This document shows, piece after piece, positions 1 to 7,458 of a stretch of 19,576 bases of DNA; position 1 is the stretch's first letter; every line of letters begins with the position of its first letter. The translations under genes and the position numbers were made by a program. The notes beneath the pieces are model-generated. The model had not been told where the DNA came from and ran no database searches. It worked only from the letters and a program-made list of their open reading frames with translations. Source of the stretch: an uncultured Lachnospiraceae bacterium (lineage in GTDB: Bacteria; Bacillota; Clostridia; Lachnospirales; Lachnospiraceae); assembly GCA_945788595.1 (NCBI GenBank), contig CALZMS010000001.1, positions 1-19,576 on the forward strand, read 5' to 3'.

Positions 1-1418
1 GGTGGGGCCACCGGATTCCGGCCTACTACTGTGATGACTGCGGAGAGATGACCGTGGCAAAGACAGCCCCGACGGTCTGCCCGAAATGCGGCGGCACCCA
101 TCTGCATCAGGATGAGGATACGCTGGATACCTGGTTCTCCTCTGCCCTGTGGCCCTTCTCCACACTGGGCTGGCCGGAGAAGACACCGGAGCTGGAATAC
201 TTCTATCCCACAGATGTGCTGGTAACCGGATACGATATTATCTTCTTCTGGGTTATCCGTATGGTATTCTCTGCTCTGGAGCAGACCGGAAAATCTCCGT
301 TTAAGCATGTATTGATCCATGGTCTGGTGCGCGATTCCCAGGGACGCAAGATGAGTAAATCTCTCGGAAACGGTATCGATCCTCTGGAAGTTATCGATAA
401 ATACGGCGCTGATGCCCTGCGTCTGACCCTGATTATGGGTAACGCTCCCGGCAACGATATGCGTTTTTACTGGGAGAGAGTGGAAGCCAGCCGTAACTTC
501 GCCAATAAGGTATGGAATGCTTCCCGTTTCATCATGATGAATATGGGCGAGACTGCACCGGAGAAACCGAAGGCAGCAGATCTTAAACCGGCGGATAAAT
601 GGATCCTGTCTGAGCTGAATGAACTGATAGGTGACGTGACAGCTAATATGGAGAAATTTGAGCTGGGTATTGCAGTACAGAAGATCTACGACTTCATCTG
701 GGATGAGTTCTGTGACTGGTATATCGAGATGGCCAAGAGCCGCCTGTTCGACAAGGAGAAAAATCCGGCCGACGCCAACGCAGCGCTGTGGACACTGACC
801 CATGTACTGTCTGAGGCTCTGAAGCTTCTGCATCCGTATATGCCGTTCATTACTGAGGAAATCTACTGTACACTGCATCCGGAAGCTGAGACCATTATGA
901 TCGAAAGCTGGCCGGAAACAGACACTGCTTTTGATTTCCCGGCAGAGGTATCTTTTATCAGCCATGTGAAAGATATGGTACGCGGTATCCGCAATACCAG
1001 AAATGAAATGAATGTTCCGCAGAACAAGAAGACCCATGTTTTCGTTGTAACTGCAGATCAGCAGCTCAAAGGATTCTTTGAGAATTGCAAGGATGTATAC
1101 GAGAAGCTGGCATACGCAAGCAGCGTGACCGTTCAGGAAGATAAGACCGGTATCGGCGAGGATGCTATCTCCGTAGTGATCCCGGATGCTGTAGTTTACA
1201 TGCCTCTTGAGGATCTGGTAGATAAGGAAAAAGAGCTGGAGCGTCTGAAAAAAGAAGAGGCCCGTCTGGAGAAGGAGATTGCCCGCTCCAACGGTATGCT
1301 GAAGAATGAGAAGTTTCTGTCCAAGGCTCCCCAGGCTAAGGTCGATGAGGAAAAGGCCAAGCTGGAGAAGTATGAGCAGATGATGGCTCAGGTTAAGGAA
1401 CGTCTGGCTCAGTTCTAA
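1..1418 (+). CDS. valS: Valine--tRNA ligase, C-terminal part (cut by window start)
   Basis: Class I aminoacyl-tRNA synthetase that charges tRNA(Val) in the cytoplasm. The reading frame is open from the first base; the first whole codon is at 3 and reads W-G-H-R-I-P-A-Y-Y-C, the family's conserved stretch before the CxxC knuckles. About 471 residues are present, roughly the C-terminal half of a protein normally near 880. Visible parts are the CP1-end motif DEDTLDTWFSSALWPFSTLG, the KMSKS ATP-binding signature (codons 348-362), the helical anticodon-binding domain, and a C-terminal charged coiled-coil arm (about the last 65 residues, rich in K/E/L) typical of ValRS. The ATG at 48 is internal, not the start. 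folC follows, the same order as in Bacillus, and I see no convincing terminator between them, so read-through into folC is plausible. The identity is very secure. Confidence 0.97.
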   Translation, partial: WGHRIPAYYCDDCGEMTVAKTAPTVCPKCGGTHLHQDEDTLDTWFSSALWPFSTLGWPEKTPELEYFYPTDVLVTGYDIIFFWVIRMVFSALEQTGKSPFKHVLIHGLVRDSQGRKMSKSLGNGIDPLEVIDKYGADALRLTLIMGNAPGNDMRFYWERVEASRNFANKVWNASRFIMMNMGETAPEKPKAADLKPADKWILSELNELIGDVTANMEKFELGIAVQKIYDFIWDEFCDWYIEMAKSRLFDKEKNPADANAALWTLTHVLSEALKLLHPYMPFITEEIYCTLHPEAETIMIESWPETDTAFDFPAEVSFISHVKDMVRGIRNTRNEMNVPQNKKTHVFVVTADQQLKGFFENCKDVYEKLAYASSVTVQEDKTGIGEDAISVVIPDAVVYMPLEDLVDKEKELERLKKEEARLEKEIARSNGMLKNEKFLSKAPQAKVDEEKAKLEKYEQMMAQVKERLAQF

Positions 1419-1485
1419 AGCAGAAAACAGCCGAAATACAGTTATTTTTAGAGAAAATCGCTGAGATTTACGTCTAAAAGTGCGA

Positions 1486-1527
1486 TATAATTTACTTGCA
1501 AATGATCATCACTGCACTTATTATAAT
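1486..1527 (+). promoter_or_regulatory. Candidate promoters in the folC leader
   Basis: Two sigma-A-type candidates overlap. The first is a perfect TATAAT at 1486-1491 with only a poor -35, which would start RNA near 1498. The second is TTGCAA (1496-1501), a 17-nt spacer and TATTAT (1519-1524), with TATAAT at 1522-1527 as an alternative -10; this would start RNA near 1531. The choice matters because the inverted repeat arm at 1497-1513 is included only in RNA from the first start or from valS read-through. Confidence 0.5.
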
Positions 1528-1590
1528 ACTGTGGCCTGGGAAAAACGGGCCACAGAATCTATACTAAGATAAAGTGGTGATCATTTTGCA
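1497..1590 (+). promoter_or_regulatory. Structured folC leader that can hide the ribosome site
   Basis: The arm TGCAAATGATCATCACT (1497-1513) is complementary to AGTGGTGATCATTTTGCA (1573-1590) apart from one G-U pair and one bulged U. The right arm contains the whole extended Shine-Dalgarno AAAGTGGTGATC (1571-1582, one mismatch to the full anti-SD complement) and the TTG start at 1586. Inside lies a perfect 8-bp hairpin, CTGTGGCC (1529-1536) with GGCCACAG (1548-1555). No T-run follows the inner hairpin, so it does not look like a terminator. The pairing is seen directly; a regulatory role is inference. Confidence 0.6.
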
Positions 1591-2893
1591 TTATCAGGAA
1601 ATTACAGAATATATAGAAGAAATACCGAAATTTTCCACGAAGCATCCGCTGGAACACACAAGAAAGCTGCTGGCATCCCTTGGCAATCCTCAGGACCAGT
1701 TCAGGGTTATCCATGTAGCTGGCACCAACGGCAAAGGCAGCACCTGTGCCTATCTGGCCAGTATGTTTAAGGCCGGCGGCATTTCCTGCGGATTTTTTAC
1801 TTCTCCGCATCTGGTGGATATACGGGAAAGATTTCAGATCGATGGTCAGATGGCTAGCCGGGAGGATTTTACCGAGGTATTCAACCAGGTGAAAGAAAAG
1901 ATCGATGAAATGGTAGCTGCGGGTGAAGGCCATCCCAGCTATTTTGAAACGCTGTTTGTGATGGGAATGCTGTATTTTCAGAAGAAGCATGTGGATTTCT
2001 GTGTGCTGGAGACGGGACTTGGCGGACGTCTGGACGCCACCAACAGTGTGAAAGCGCCGCTGGCCACCATCATTACGTCCATCAGTCTGGATCATACAGA
2101 GATCCTGGGAGATACCATCGAGCAGATCGCCGGTGAGAAAGCCGGCATTATCAAACCGCAGATCCCGATCATTTACGACGGCCACGTGCCTGCTGCGGCA
2201 AAAGTGATCCGTGAGCAGGCAAAGCGTATGGACGCACCGGCCTACGAGCTGACCGAGGATATGTATCATATTGAAGAAAATACCCGGGAGGGTATCCGCT
2301 TTACCTTCCACAGCAGCTACTGTGAGGATACTGAGTTGAAAATTCCTTATGTGGCACCGTACCAGATGATGAATGCTTCTCTGGCGTTTTTGACCATGCT
2401 GGTACTGCAGCCGGTACATGGAATTTCCCTTAAGAACCTGATCCGGGGAATTGAAACGACCAGCTGGCCGGGACGTATGGAGACGGTTTGTCCGGGAGTT
2501 ATTCTTGACGGAGCCCACAATGCGGACGGTGTGGCACGGTTTGTGGAAACGGCAGAGCATTTTTCCAGACAGTGTCCGGTGACGCTTTTGTTTTCTGCGG
2601 TGTCGGATAAAGATTACGAGAGTATGATCGCATCCATATGTGAACGGATCCGTCCAAGTTACGTAGTGACCACCCAGGTCGGCGGCCACCGGGAGGTAAA
2701 AGCAGAAGATCTGGCAGCACTGTTCAGACATCATGGATGCAGTCAGGTGGAGAGCGAACCGGATGTGGGACAGGCATATACCCTGGCAGAGAGCCATAAA
2801 GGGGACGGTCTTTTGTTCTGCGTGGGTTCTCTGTACCTGGTAGGGGAGATCAAAGCCTTTTTATCCGCGCAGGAGAGGAGTACAGATGATTAA
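1586..2893 (+). CDS. folC: Folylpolyglutamate synthase / dihydrofolate synthase
   Basis: Mur-ligase-family enzyme that adds glutamate to (dihydro)folates with ATP, retaining folate cofactors in the cytoplasm. The ATP loop GTNGKGS is at residues 46-52. Downstream motifs are TSPHLVDIRERF, ETGLGGRLDATN, SISLDHTEILG, GEKAGIIK and LDGAHNADG, the expected order of central ATPase and C-terminal domains. Length is 435 aa, normal for FolC. I chose TTG at 1586 rather than GTG at 1574 because AAAGTGGTGATC, nearly the full 16S complement, covers the GTG codons and sits correctly before the TTG, and because homologues begin with a similar (M)xYQE...EYI. The stop overlaps the next small gene by 8 nt, implying co-translation. 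Translation may be controlled by the leader hairpin. Confidence 0.95.
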   Translation: MHYQEITEYIEEIPKFSTKHPLEHTRKLLASLGNPQDQFRVIHVAGTNGKGSTCAYLASMFKAGGISCGFFTSPHLVDIRERFQIDGQMASREDFTEVFNQVKEKIDEMVAAGEGHPSYFETLFVMGMLYFQKKHVDFCVLETGLGGRLDATNSVKAPLATIITSISLDHTEILGDTIEQIAGEKAGIIKPQIPIIYDGHVPAAAKVIREQAKRMDAPAYELTEDMYHIEENTREGIRFTFHSSYCEDTELKIPYVAPYQMMNASLAFLTMLVLQPVHGISLKNLIRGIETTSWPGRMETVCPGVILDGAHNADGVARFVETAEHFSRQCPVTLLFSAVSDKDYESMIASICERIRPSYVVTTQVGGHREVKAEDLAALFRHHGCSQVESEPDVGQAYTLAESHKGDGLLFCVGSLYLVGEIKAFLSAQERSTDD

Positions 2894-3035
2894 TTACGAA
2901 GAAGAATTAAAGAAATTTAAACCGTGCCTGGAGGTTGGCGAGGTGGAAGAGGCCATCCATAATCAGGAACTGACCGATGTGATCGATATCGTCAAAGAGA
3001 TGATGGATAAGAATAACACATCGGACAAAAAGTAA
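2886..3035 (+). CDS. Small acidic protein of 49 aa, function unknown
   Basis: ATG at 2886 overlaps the folC stop (ATGATTAA) and has AGGAG at 2876-2880, five bases upstream, a good ribosome site. The product starts MINYEEELKKFKPCLEVGEV and ends with a hydrophilic NNTSDKK tail. It is acidic and probably mostly helical, with no membrane segment, signal peptide or recognised domain; one Cys at residue 14. The stop (TAA 3033-3035) is followed after 11 bases by the zinc-ribbon/TPR gene. Tight coupling to folC, a good ribosome site and protein-like composition make it a real gene. Its partner and role are unknown; I recall similar short proteins in Lachnospiraceae, but this needs a search. Confidence 0.75.
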   Translation: MINYEEELKKFKPCLEVGEVEEAIHNQELTDVIDIVKEMMDKNNTSDKK

Positions 3036-3046
3036 GGGGAATACAA

Positions 3047-4660
3047 ATGAGATGTAGACAATGCCAGGCTGAGCTCAACGAAAGCTCCTACTGTCCCGCT
3101 TGCGGCTGTGATGTGTCACTTCAGAAGCGGGTATACCTGATTTCTGATATGTACTACAATCAGGGCCTTGAGAAAGCCCAGATCCGCGACCTTTCTGGGG
3201 CGGTGGATCTTCTGGTGCGAAGCCTGAAATTTAATAAACGCAATATCCAGGCCAGAAATTTACTGGGTCTTGTGTATTTCGAGATGGGAGAAGCGGTAGC
3301 TGCTTTAAGTGAATGGGTCATCAGTGACAATATGCAGACTAAGGACAATATTGCGGCTGATTTTATCGCGCAGCTGCAGTCCAATGCCAATAAACTGGAT
3401 ACCATCAATCAGTCCATCCGCAAATATAACGAGGCACTGGAGATTTGCCGCGCAGGTCATACAGATACGGCCATTATTCAGCTGAAAAAAGTGCTGCAGC
3501 AGAATCCGAAGCTTATTAAGGGATACCATTTGCTGGCGCTGATCTATATGAACAGCGGTGAATATAAAAAAGCCCGCCGGGTATTGAAAAAAGCCAGCCA
3601 TATAGATCATACAAATTCTACGACACTGCGCTTTTTAAAGGAGATCGATGAGCAGCTGGGTACGGGCAGCCATTCCGGCAGCCAGAATATTCTGCCATCC
3701 TTTGGCAACCGGGAAAAAGATGCGTTTTCACAGGGCGGTCCGGAGATTTTTGTTTCGGATAATGATGTGGTGATCCAGCCGCCTGCTTTTAGAGAGACGT
3801 CCGTGGCGGCGACACTGATCAATCTTTGCTTCGGTCTGCTGGTAGGCGCTGCCGTGGTATGGTTTCTGGTGGTTCCGGCCACACGAAAGGACATTAATGA
3901 GACGGCTAATGCCAAGATCGTGGAGTATTCGGACACCATGGCCAGTCAGTCCACTCAGATCGCCAAGCTGAAAGAACAGATCAAGGAGTCAGAAAATACA
4001 GTGGCTTCTGCCAATGAGCAGATTGAAGCGGCAAAGCAGGAAGTAGACAGCTACGAGAATCTGTTAAAAGCTTACAGTGCTTATACGGACGGCGATTACA
4101 GCAGCGTACTGAAAGTCATCGAGAATATCGATGAAAAGGGCCTGTCGGTAGACGCCCGGATCCTGTATGATTCCATTTATGCAAAAGTCAGTGACAGTCT
4201 GTTTTCTGACTACAAATCAAAGGGTATACAGGCTTATGTGGATCAGGATTACCAGAACGCTGCCGAAAACCTGCAGAAGGCTATGGATATCAAAGATACC
4301 GATTATAATGTGCTGGAATGTCTGGCGCTGGCTTACCGGGAAATCGGAAAGAACAGTCAGGCAAGAACAGTGTTTGCGCAGATCGTAAAAATCTTCCCGA
4401 ATTCCCGGAGAGCCACGAACGCGCAGGCTTTCATCGATATTATTGACCGGGAGACGGGGGCAGCTTCCACCGGAAATACCGGAAACGGTGATGCAGGAAA
4501 TACGGGTGATACCGGTGATGAAGAGACTGCACAGCCCCAGACCGGCGAGGGCACCGAAGATAGTGAAGACACTGAAGGAACACAGCCCACAGAAGGAGAT
4601 ACCGGGGCCTCAGAAGACGGTCTTGGCAACGCGGATGAGGTGTTTGGCAACGCACAGTAA
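3047..4660 (+). CDS. Zinc-ribbon, TPR and coiled-coil membrane protein
   Basis: Unnamed 537-aa protein, probably anchored in the cytoplasmic membrane. Domains in order: an N-terminal zinc ribbon with C3-x2-C6 and C16-x2-C19; TPR-like helical repeats about 34-205 (for example residues around LVRSLKFNKRNIQARNLLGL and a second set near 125-195); a polar linker; one transmembrane helix about 253-276; a coiled coil about 290-345; further TPR-like repeats about 350-465; and a low-complexity Gly/Thr/Glu/Asp tail from about 470. The zinc ribbon would lie on the cytoplasmic side if the helix is oriented N-in. RBS AAGGGGA precedes ATG. A strong terminator follows at once, so it ends the folC transcription unit and is separate from the spoIIA operon. 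TPR repeats suggest protein scaffolding; the ligand is unknown. Confidence 0.85.
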   Translation: MRCRQCQAELNESSYCPACGCDVSLQKRVYLISDMYYNQGLEKAQIRDLSGAVDLLVRSLKFNKRNIQARNLLGLVYFEMGEAVAALSEWVISDNMQTKDNIAADFIAQLQSNANKLDTINQSIRKYNEALEICRAGHTDTAIIQLKKVLQQNPKLIKGYHLLALIYMNSGEYKKARRVLKKASHIDHTNSTTLRFLKEIDEQLGTGSHSGSQNILPSFGNREKDAFSQGGPEIFVSDNDVVIQPPAFRETSVAATLINLCFGLLVGAAVVWFLVVPATRKDINETANAKIVEYSDTMASQSTQIAKLKEQIKESENTVASANEQIEAAKQEVDSYENLLKAYSAYTDGDYSSVLKVIENIDEKGLSVDARILYDSIYAKVSDSLFSDYKSKGIQAYVDQDYQNAAENLQKAMDIKDTDYNVLECLALAYREIGKNSQARTVFAQIVKIFPNSRRATNAQAFIDIIDRETGAASTGNTGNGDAGNTGDTGDEETAQPQTGEGTEDSEDTEGTQPTEGDTGASEDGLGNADEVFGNAQ

Positions 4661-4688
4661 AAATACAACAGAGAAACCTCGAATGCAG

Positions 4689-4721
4689 GGGATGTACAGG
4701 AAAACTGTACATCCCTTTTTT
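4689..4721 (+). terminator. Intrinsic terminator after the zinc-ribbon/TPR gene
   Basis: Perfect 11-bp stem GGGATGTACAG (4689-4699), loop GAAAA, CTGTACATCCC (4705-4715), then six T. A textbook rho-independent terminator separating the folC unit from the sporulation operon. Confidence 0.95.
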
Positions 4722-4729
4722 GACGCCGG

Positions 4730-4758
4730 ACAGGAAAAACAGCCGGGAAAAAGACTGT
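4730..4758 (+). promoter_or_regulatory. Candidate sigma-H promoter of the spoIIA operon
   Basis: ACAGGAAAA (4730-4738) matches the Bacillus sigma-H -35 consensus RNAGGAWWW at every position. After 11 nt, AAAGACTGT (4750-4758) matches RNNGAATWW at five of seven fixed positions. spoIIA is sigma-H dependent in Bacillus. The same stretch can also form a hairpin (AAAACAG with CTGTTTT), so the assignment is tentative. Confidence 0.45.
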
Positions 4759-4808
4759 TTTCGTTGCCCGGGAAATGCCTGTAAACGATGTATATAAGGA
4801 GAAAATGT

Positions 4809-5120
4809 ATGAAAGGATCCGTTCAGGTCAAAAATCAGAGCCTTATCATTCATGTGCCGAAAGAGTTGGATCATCACAGTGCGCTGCCCATACGGCAGCA
4901 GGCGGACGATATCATGAGACATCAGAATATCCGCGAAGTCGTCATGGATTTTTCCGGGACAGACTTTATGGACAGCTCCGGCATTGGTATGATGATGGGA
5001 CGTTATCGGGCAGTGCAGAGAAACGGCGGTCATATGCGGGCAGAGCATGTCAATGACCGGGTAAAAAAAATCCTGGATATGGCAGGGATAGGAAAGCTGA
5101 TCGAGATCAGCAGAGCATAA
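4809..5120 (+). CDS. spoIIAA: Anti-sigma F factor antagonist SpoIIAA
   Basis: STAS-domain protein that, when unphosphorylated, displaces SigF from SpoIIAB in the forespore. It reads LDHHSALPIRQ near residues 20-30 and FMDSSGIGMMMGRYR around 53-67; Ser56 corresponds to the Ser58 of B. subtilis SpoIIAA that is phosphorylated by SpoIIAB and dephosphorylated by SpoIIE. Length is 103 aa, slightly shorter than the Bacillus protein at the C-terminus. Start ATG 4809 was chosen because TAAGGAG at 4795-4801 lies seven bases upstream; the in-frame ATG at 4788 has no ribosome site. It is first gene of a six-gene sporulation operon, 57 nt before spoIIAB. The identity is secure from sequence and context. 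Confidence 0.95.
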   Translation: MKGSVQVKNQSLIIHVPKELDHHSALPIRQQADDIMRHQNIREVVMDFSGTDFMDSSGIGMMMGRYRAVQRNGGHMRAEHVNDRVKKILDMAGIGKLIEISRA

Positions 5121-5121
5121 G

Positions 5122-5150
5122 CGGTCCTCTGCCGGGGAGAATAAGGACCG
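5122..5150 (+). other. Hairpin between spoIIAA and spoIIAB
   Basis: CGGTCCT (5122-5128) and AGGACCG (5144-5150) form a perfect 7-bp stem just after the spoIIAA stop. There is no T-run, so it is not a normal terminator. It may stabilise the upstream mRNA end or tune the ratio of the two proteins; that is inference. Confidence 0.5.
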
Positions 5151-5177
5151 TATATAGGAAAGAATAGGGGGAGTATC

Positions 5178-5621
5178 ATGGAAAACACCAATGAAATGGT
5201 TTTGGAATTTGACAGCCGCTCACAGAATGAGGGCTTTGTACGGGTCGCCGTGGCGGCCTTCGCCACCCAGCTGAATCCCACACTGGAAGAGGTGGCAGAT
5301 CTGAAAACTGCAGTCTCGGAGGCGGTGACCAATGTGGTGATCCATGCTTACCGGGAAAAAACAGGTAAGGTACGGATCGAATGCTGCGTCCGGGGAAAAG
5401 AGATGACGGTAACGGTCATAGATTACGGTGTAGGCATCGAGAATATTGAGAAAGCCATGGAACCGCTGTACACAACGAGGCCGGAGCTGGACCGTTCCGG
5501 TATGGGTTTTGCCTTTATGGAAGCCTTTATGGACGAATTGGAGGTAGAATCCAGACCGGGTAACGGCACCATTGTCCGGATGAAAAAGAAATTCGGCTGT
5601 GGCCAGAGCCCTTTTGCTTAG
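5178..5621 (+). CDS. spoIIAB: Anti-sigma F factor / serine kinase SpoIIAB
   Basis: GHKL-family kinase that holds SigF inactive and phosphorylates SpoIIAA. It has the Bergerat ATP fold: N-box with E48 and N52 in SEAVTNVVIHAY, G1 box DYGVGI (about 82-87), and the lid/G2 region RSGMGFAFMEAF (about 106-117). Length 147 aa is normal. RBS GGGGGAG precedes ATG 5178. The gene ends eight bases before sigF, and its stop codon lies inside the sigF ribosome site (TAGGAGG), so the two are translationally linked, fitting the stoichiometric need for anti-sigma and sigma factor. Confidence 0.96.
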   Translation: MENTNEMVLEFDSRSQNEGFVRVAVAAFATQLNPTLEEVADLKTAVSEAVTNVVIHAYREKTGKVRIECCVRGKEMTVTVIDYGVGIENIEKAMEPLYTTRPELDRSGMGFAFMEAFMDELEVESRPGNGTIVRMKKKFGCGQSPFA

Positions 5622-5629
5622 GAGGTGCC

Positions 5630-6361
5630 ATGGCGGATACACTGTCTTTGCTAAAACGTGCACATCAGGGAGATAAAGCAGCGAGAGATGCATTGACAGA
5701 AGAAAATATAGGGCTGGTCTGGAGCGTGGTACATCGTTTTGAAGGGCGAAAAGCAGAAAAAGAAGATCTGTTTCAGATCGGCAGTATCGGTCTTCTGAAA
5801 GCCATAGACAAGTTTGATGAAAGCTATGGCGTCTGTTTTTCCACCTATGCCGTACCCATGATTGCCGGAGAGATCCGTCGATATCTCCGGGACAACAGTA
5901 TGATCCGGGTCAGCCGTTCTTTAAAGGAAAGTGCGGTGCAGATGTACCGCTGTACGGAAAAACTGGAGAGGAATCTGGGCAGAGATCCCACCGTACAGGA
6001 AATAGCCGGGGAAATGGGAATAGATCCGGAGGAGCTTTCACTGATCATGGAAGCCAACAGGGATGTGGAGTCATTGCAGCAGGTGGTCTATCAGAATGAC
6101 GGAAATGAGATGACATTGATGGACAGGCTGGAGGATCAGCATGACGCACAGGAGATCATGCTGGATCGCTTATTTTTGGATCAGCTGCTTTCCGGGCTGA
6201 CCAGACAGGAGAAACAGCTGCTCTCCATGCGGTATGTCCAGGAGAAAACACAGTCAGATATTGCCGAAAAACTGGGGATATCCCAGGTGCAGGTCTCCCG
6301 GATGGAGAAAAGGATACTGCAGAAAATCCGTACCCAGCAAAATCTGGCAGTGAATGAATAA
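5630..6361 (+). CDS. sigF: Sporulation sigma factor SigF
   Basis: First forespore-specific RNA polymerase sigma factor (also spoIIAC), 243 aa. Region 2 spans about 25-95, with DLFQIGSIGLLKAIDKFDESYG and the core/-10 recognition segment FSTYAVPMIAGEIRRYLRDN. Region 3 follows from the RVSRSLKE stretch. Region 4.2 carries a helix-turn-helix at about 207-229 (SDIAEKLGISQVQVSRMEKRI). RBS AGGAGG overlaps the spoIIAB stop. Position directly after spoIIAB and before spoVAA distinguishes it from sigG and sigE. SpoIIAB holds it inactive until SpoIIAA frees it after asymmetric division. Confidence 0.97.
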   Translation: MADTLSLLKRAHQGDKAARDALTEENIGLVWSVVHRFEGRKAEKEDLFQIGSIGLLKAIDKFDESYGVCFSTYAVPMIAGEIRRYLRDNSMIRVSRSLKESAVQMYRCTEKLERNLGRDPTVQEIAGEMGIDPEELSLIMEANRDVESLQQVVYQNDGNEMTLMDRLEDQHDAQEIMLDRLFLDQLLSGLTRQEKQLLSMRYVQEKTQSDIAEKLGISQVQVSRMEKRILQKIRTQQNLAVNE

Positions 6362-6418
6362 CTTCATGGAAGAATGCAGATACTTATCAGCATAAGAACA
6401 GTAAACAAGGAGCCGGAC

Positions 6419-7054
6419 ATGCAGGAAAACAAGATCCATCGGCTGTATATCCAGCTGTCCAGACACAATGAAGTGCAGGCGGGCCCTGTCCGGCTGGAGG
6501 ATGTGGCAGAGATGTATGGTCTGGAACCGGAAGAGAGGAAAAAACTGGCTGCTGTAGAACTTTTATGCATAAAGAAGGGATCATATGGACGCTACAGCCT
6601 GTCCGCCGGGGAAATTGCGGATAGGCTTCTGGAAAAATATCCCCAATATGATCCCGTTTTCCTCGGAGACCCTGAGCTGGTGCTGGAGTATCCTCACCCC
6701 CAGAACAGGACGGGAATCCGAGACTGGCTCTGGACAGTTTTTGTCAGTATCGTGATCTTTGTGGGATCTGCCTTTACGATCATGACCTTTATCCGGGAAT
6801 CTGATCTGGATGATCTGTTTGCAGGCATATACGATCATTTGGGCATGGCAAATGCATCGGATATGCACGGCATAGAGATTGGTTTCGCCATTGGTATGGG
6901 ACTGGGGATGCTTTTGTATTTTAATCATTTCGGCCGTTTCCGGCTGCAGAATGAACCTACTCCCATGGAGATGGAGATGCATCAGTATATGGAGGATGCG
7001 GAGGAAACGGTGTTGGAGACCGGAAACACGAAAAGAGAAGACGAGTGCGGCTGA
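6419..7054 (+). CDS. spoVAA: Stage V sporulation protein AA
   Basis: Component of the SpoVA channel that moves Ca-dipicolinic acid into the developing spore and out at germination. About 130 residues of soluble N-terminal region are followed by two membrane helices, DWLWTVFVSIVIFVGSAFTI and IEIGFAIGMGLGMLLYFNHF, and a short acidic tail, as in Bacillus SpoVAA. Start ATG 6419 (211 aa) was chosen because AAGGAG lies about seven bases upstream; the earlier in-frame ATG at 6374 has no good ribosome site. It begins 57 nt after sigF and overlaps spoVAB by ten bases. In Bacillus spoVA is a sigma-G operon; I see no clear sigma-G promoter in the gap, so read-through from spoIIA or a diverged promoter is possible. 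Confidence 0.9.
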   Translation: MQENKIHRLYIQLSRHNEVQAGPVRLEDVAEMYGLEPEERKKLAAVELLCIKKGSYGRYSLSAGEIADRLLEKYPQYDPVFLGDPELVLEYPHPQNRTGIRDWLWTVFVSIVIFVGSAFTIMTFIRESDLDDLFAGIYDHLGMANASDMHGIEIGFAIGMGLGMLLYFNHFGRFRLQNEPTPMEMEMHQYMEDAEETVLETGNTKREDECG

Positions 7055-7446
7055 CGGCAGTATTTCTGGCCGGCTGCGGCGGACTGGCGGTGTCCTTTGG
7101 TACTGCAGCCTTTATTCTGGCTCTGGGTATCGTTCCCCGCATAGCGGCGATCAGCACAACGAGAAAACGCATCCTCTGGTACGAAGACTGTGTGATGACG
7201 GGGATATTCGCAGGTATGCTGCTGGAGATCTGTGATACAGACGTTGTCATTCCTACAGCCGTTCTCGTTTTTCTGGGACTTTTCGGGGGCCTCTTTTTTG
7301 GCTGCTGGACCATAGCATTGGGGGAAATCCTGAATATGTACGCTGTTCTTATGCGCCGTCTGCGGATCCGGGTGGGTCTGGGAATGGTGATCTGGGCACT
7401 TTGCCTGGGAAAAACGGCAGGCATCCTGCTGTACACACTGGTTTGA
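7045..7446 (+). CDS. spoVAB: Stage V sporulation protein AB
   Basis: Small polytopic membrane protein, 133 aa, of the SpoVA dipicolinate transport machinery. It shows about four hydrophobic stretches: the N-terminal LTAVFLAGCGGLAVSFGTAA, a central segment, VLVFLGLFGGLFFGCWTIAL, and a C-terminal WALCLGKTAGILLYTLV. The start is GTG at 7045, inside the last codons of spoVAA, giving a 10-nt overlap that implies translational coupling. spoVAC follows after 12 nt. Identification rests on position plus length and hydrophobic pattern, which match Bacillus SpoVAB; sequence conservation in this family is modest. Confidence 0.88.
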   Translation: MRLTAVFLAGCGGLAVSFGTAAFILALGIVPRIAAISTTRKRILWYEDCVMTGIFAGMLLEICDTDVVIPTAVLVFLGLFGGLFFGCWTIALGEILNMYAVLMRRLRIRVGLGMVIWALCLGKTAGILLYTLV

Positions 7447-7458
7447 CAGGAGGTTATC

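Noticed and set aside
1529..1555. Terminator or T-box before folC
   Set aside because: The 8-bp hairpin lacks a T-run, and no T-box sequence or specifier structure is visible.
1559..2797. 412-codon open frame on the minus strand over folC
   Set aside because: It is antisense to a secure folC gene, has no ribosome site and its composition is Cys/His/Arg-rich, as expected from the complement of a coding frame.
6362..6418. Sigma-G promoter between sigF and spoVAA
   Set aside because: GAATG and CATAAGA resemble the two halves, but the spacing is about 14 nt and the -10 has a mismatch, so it was not called.
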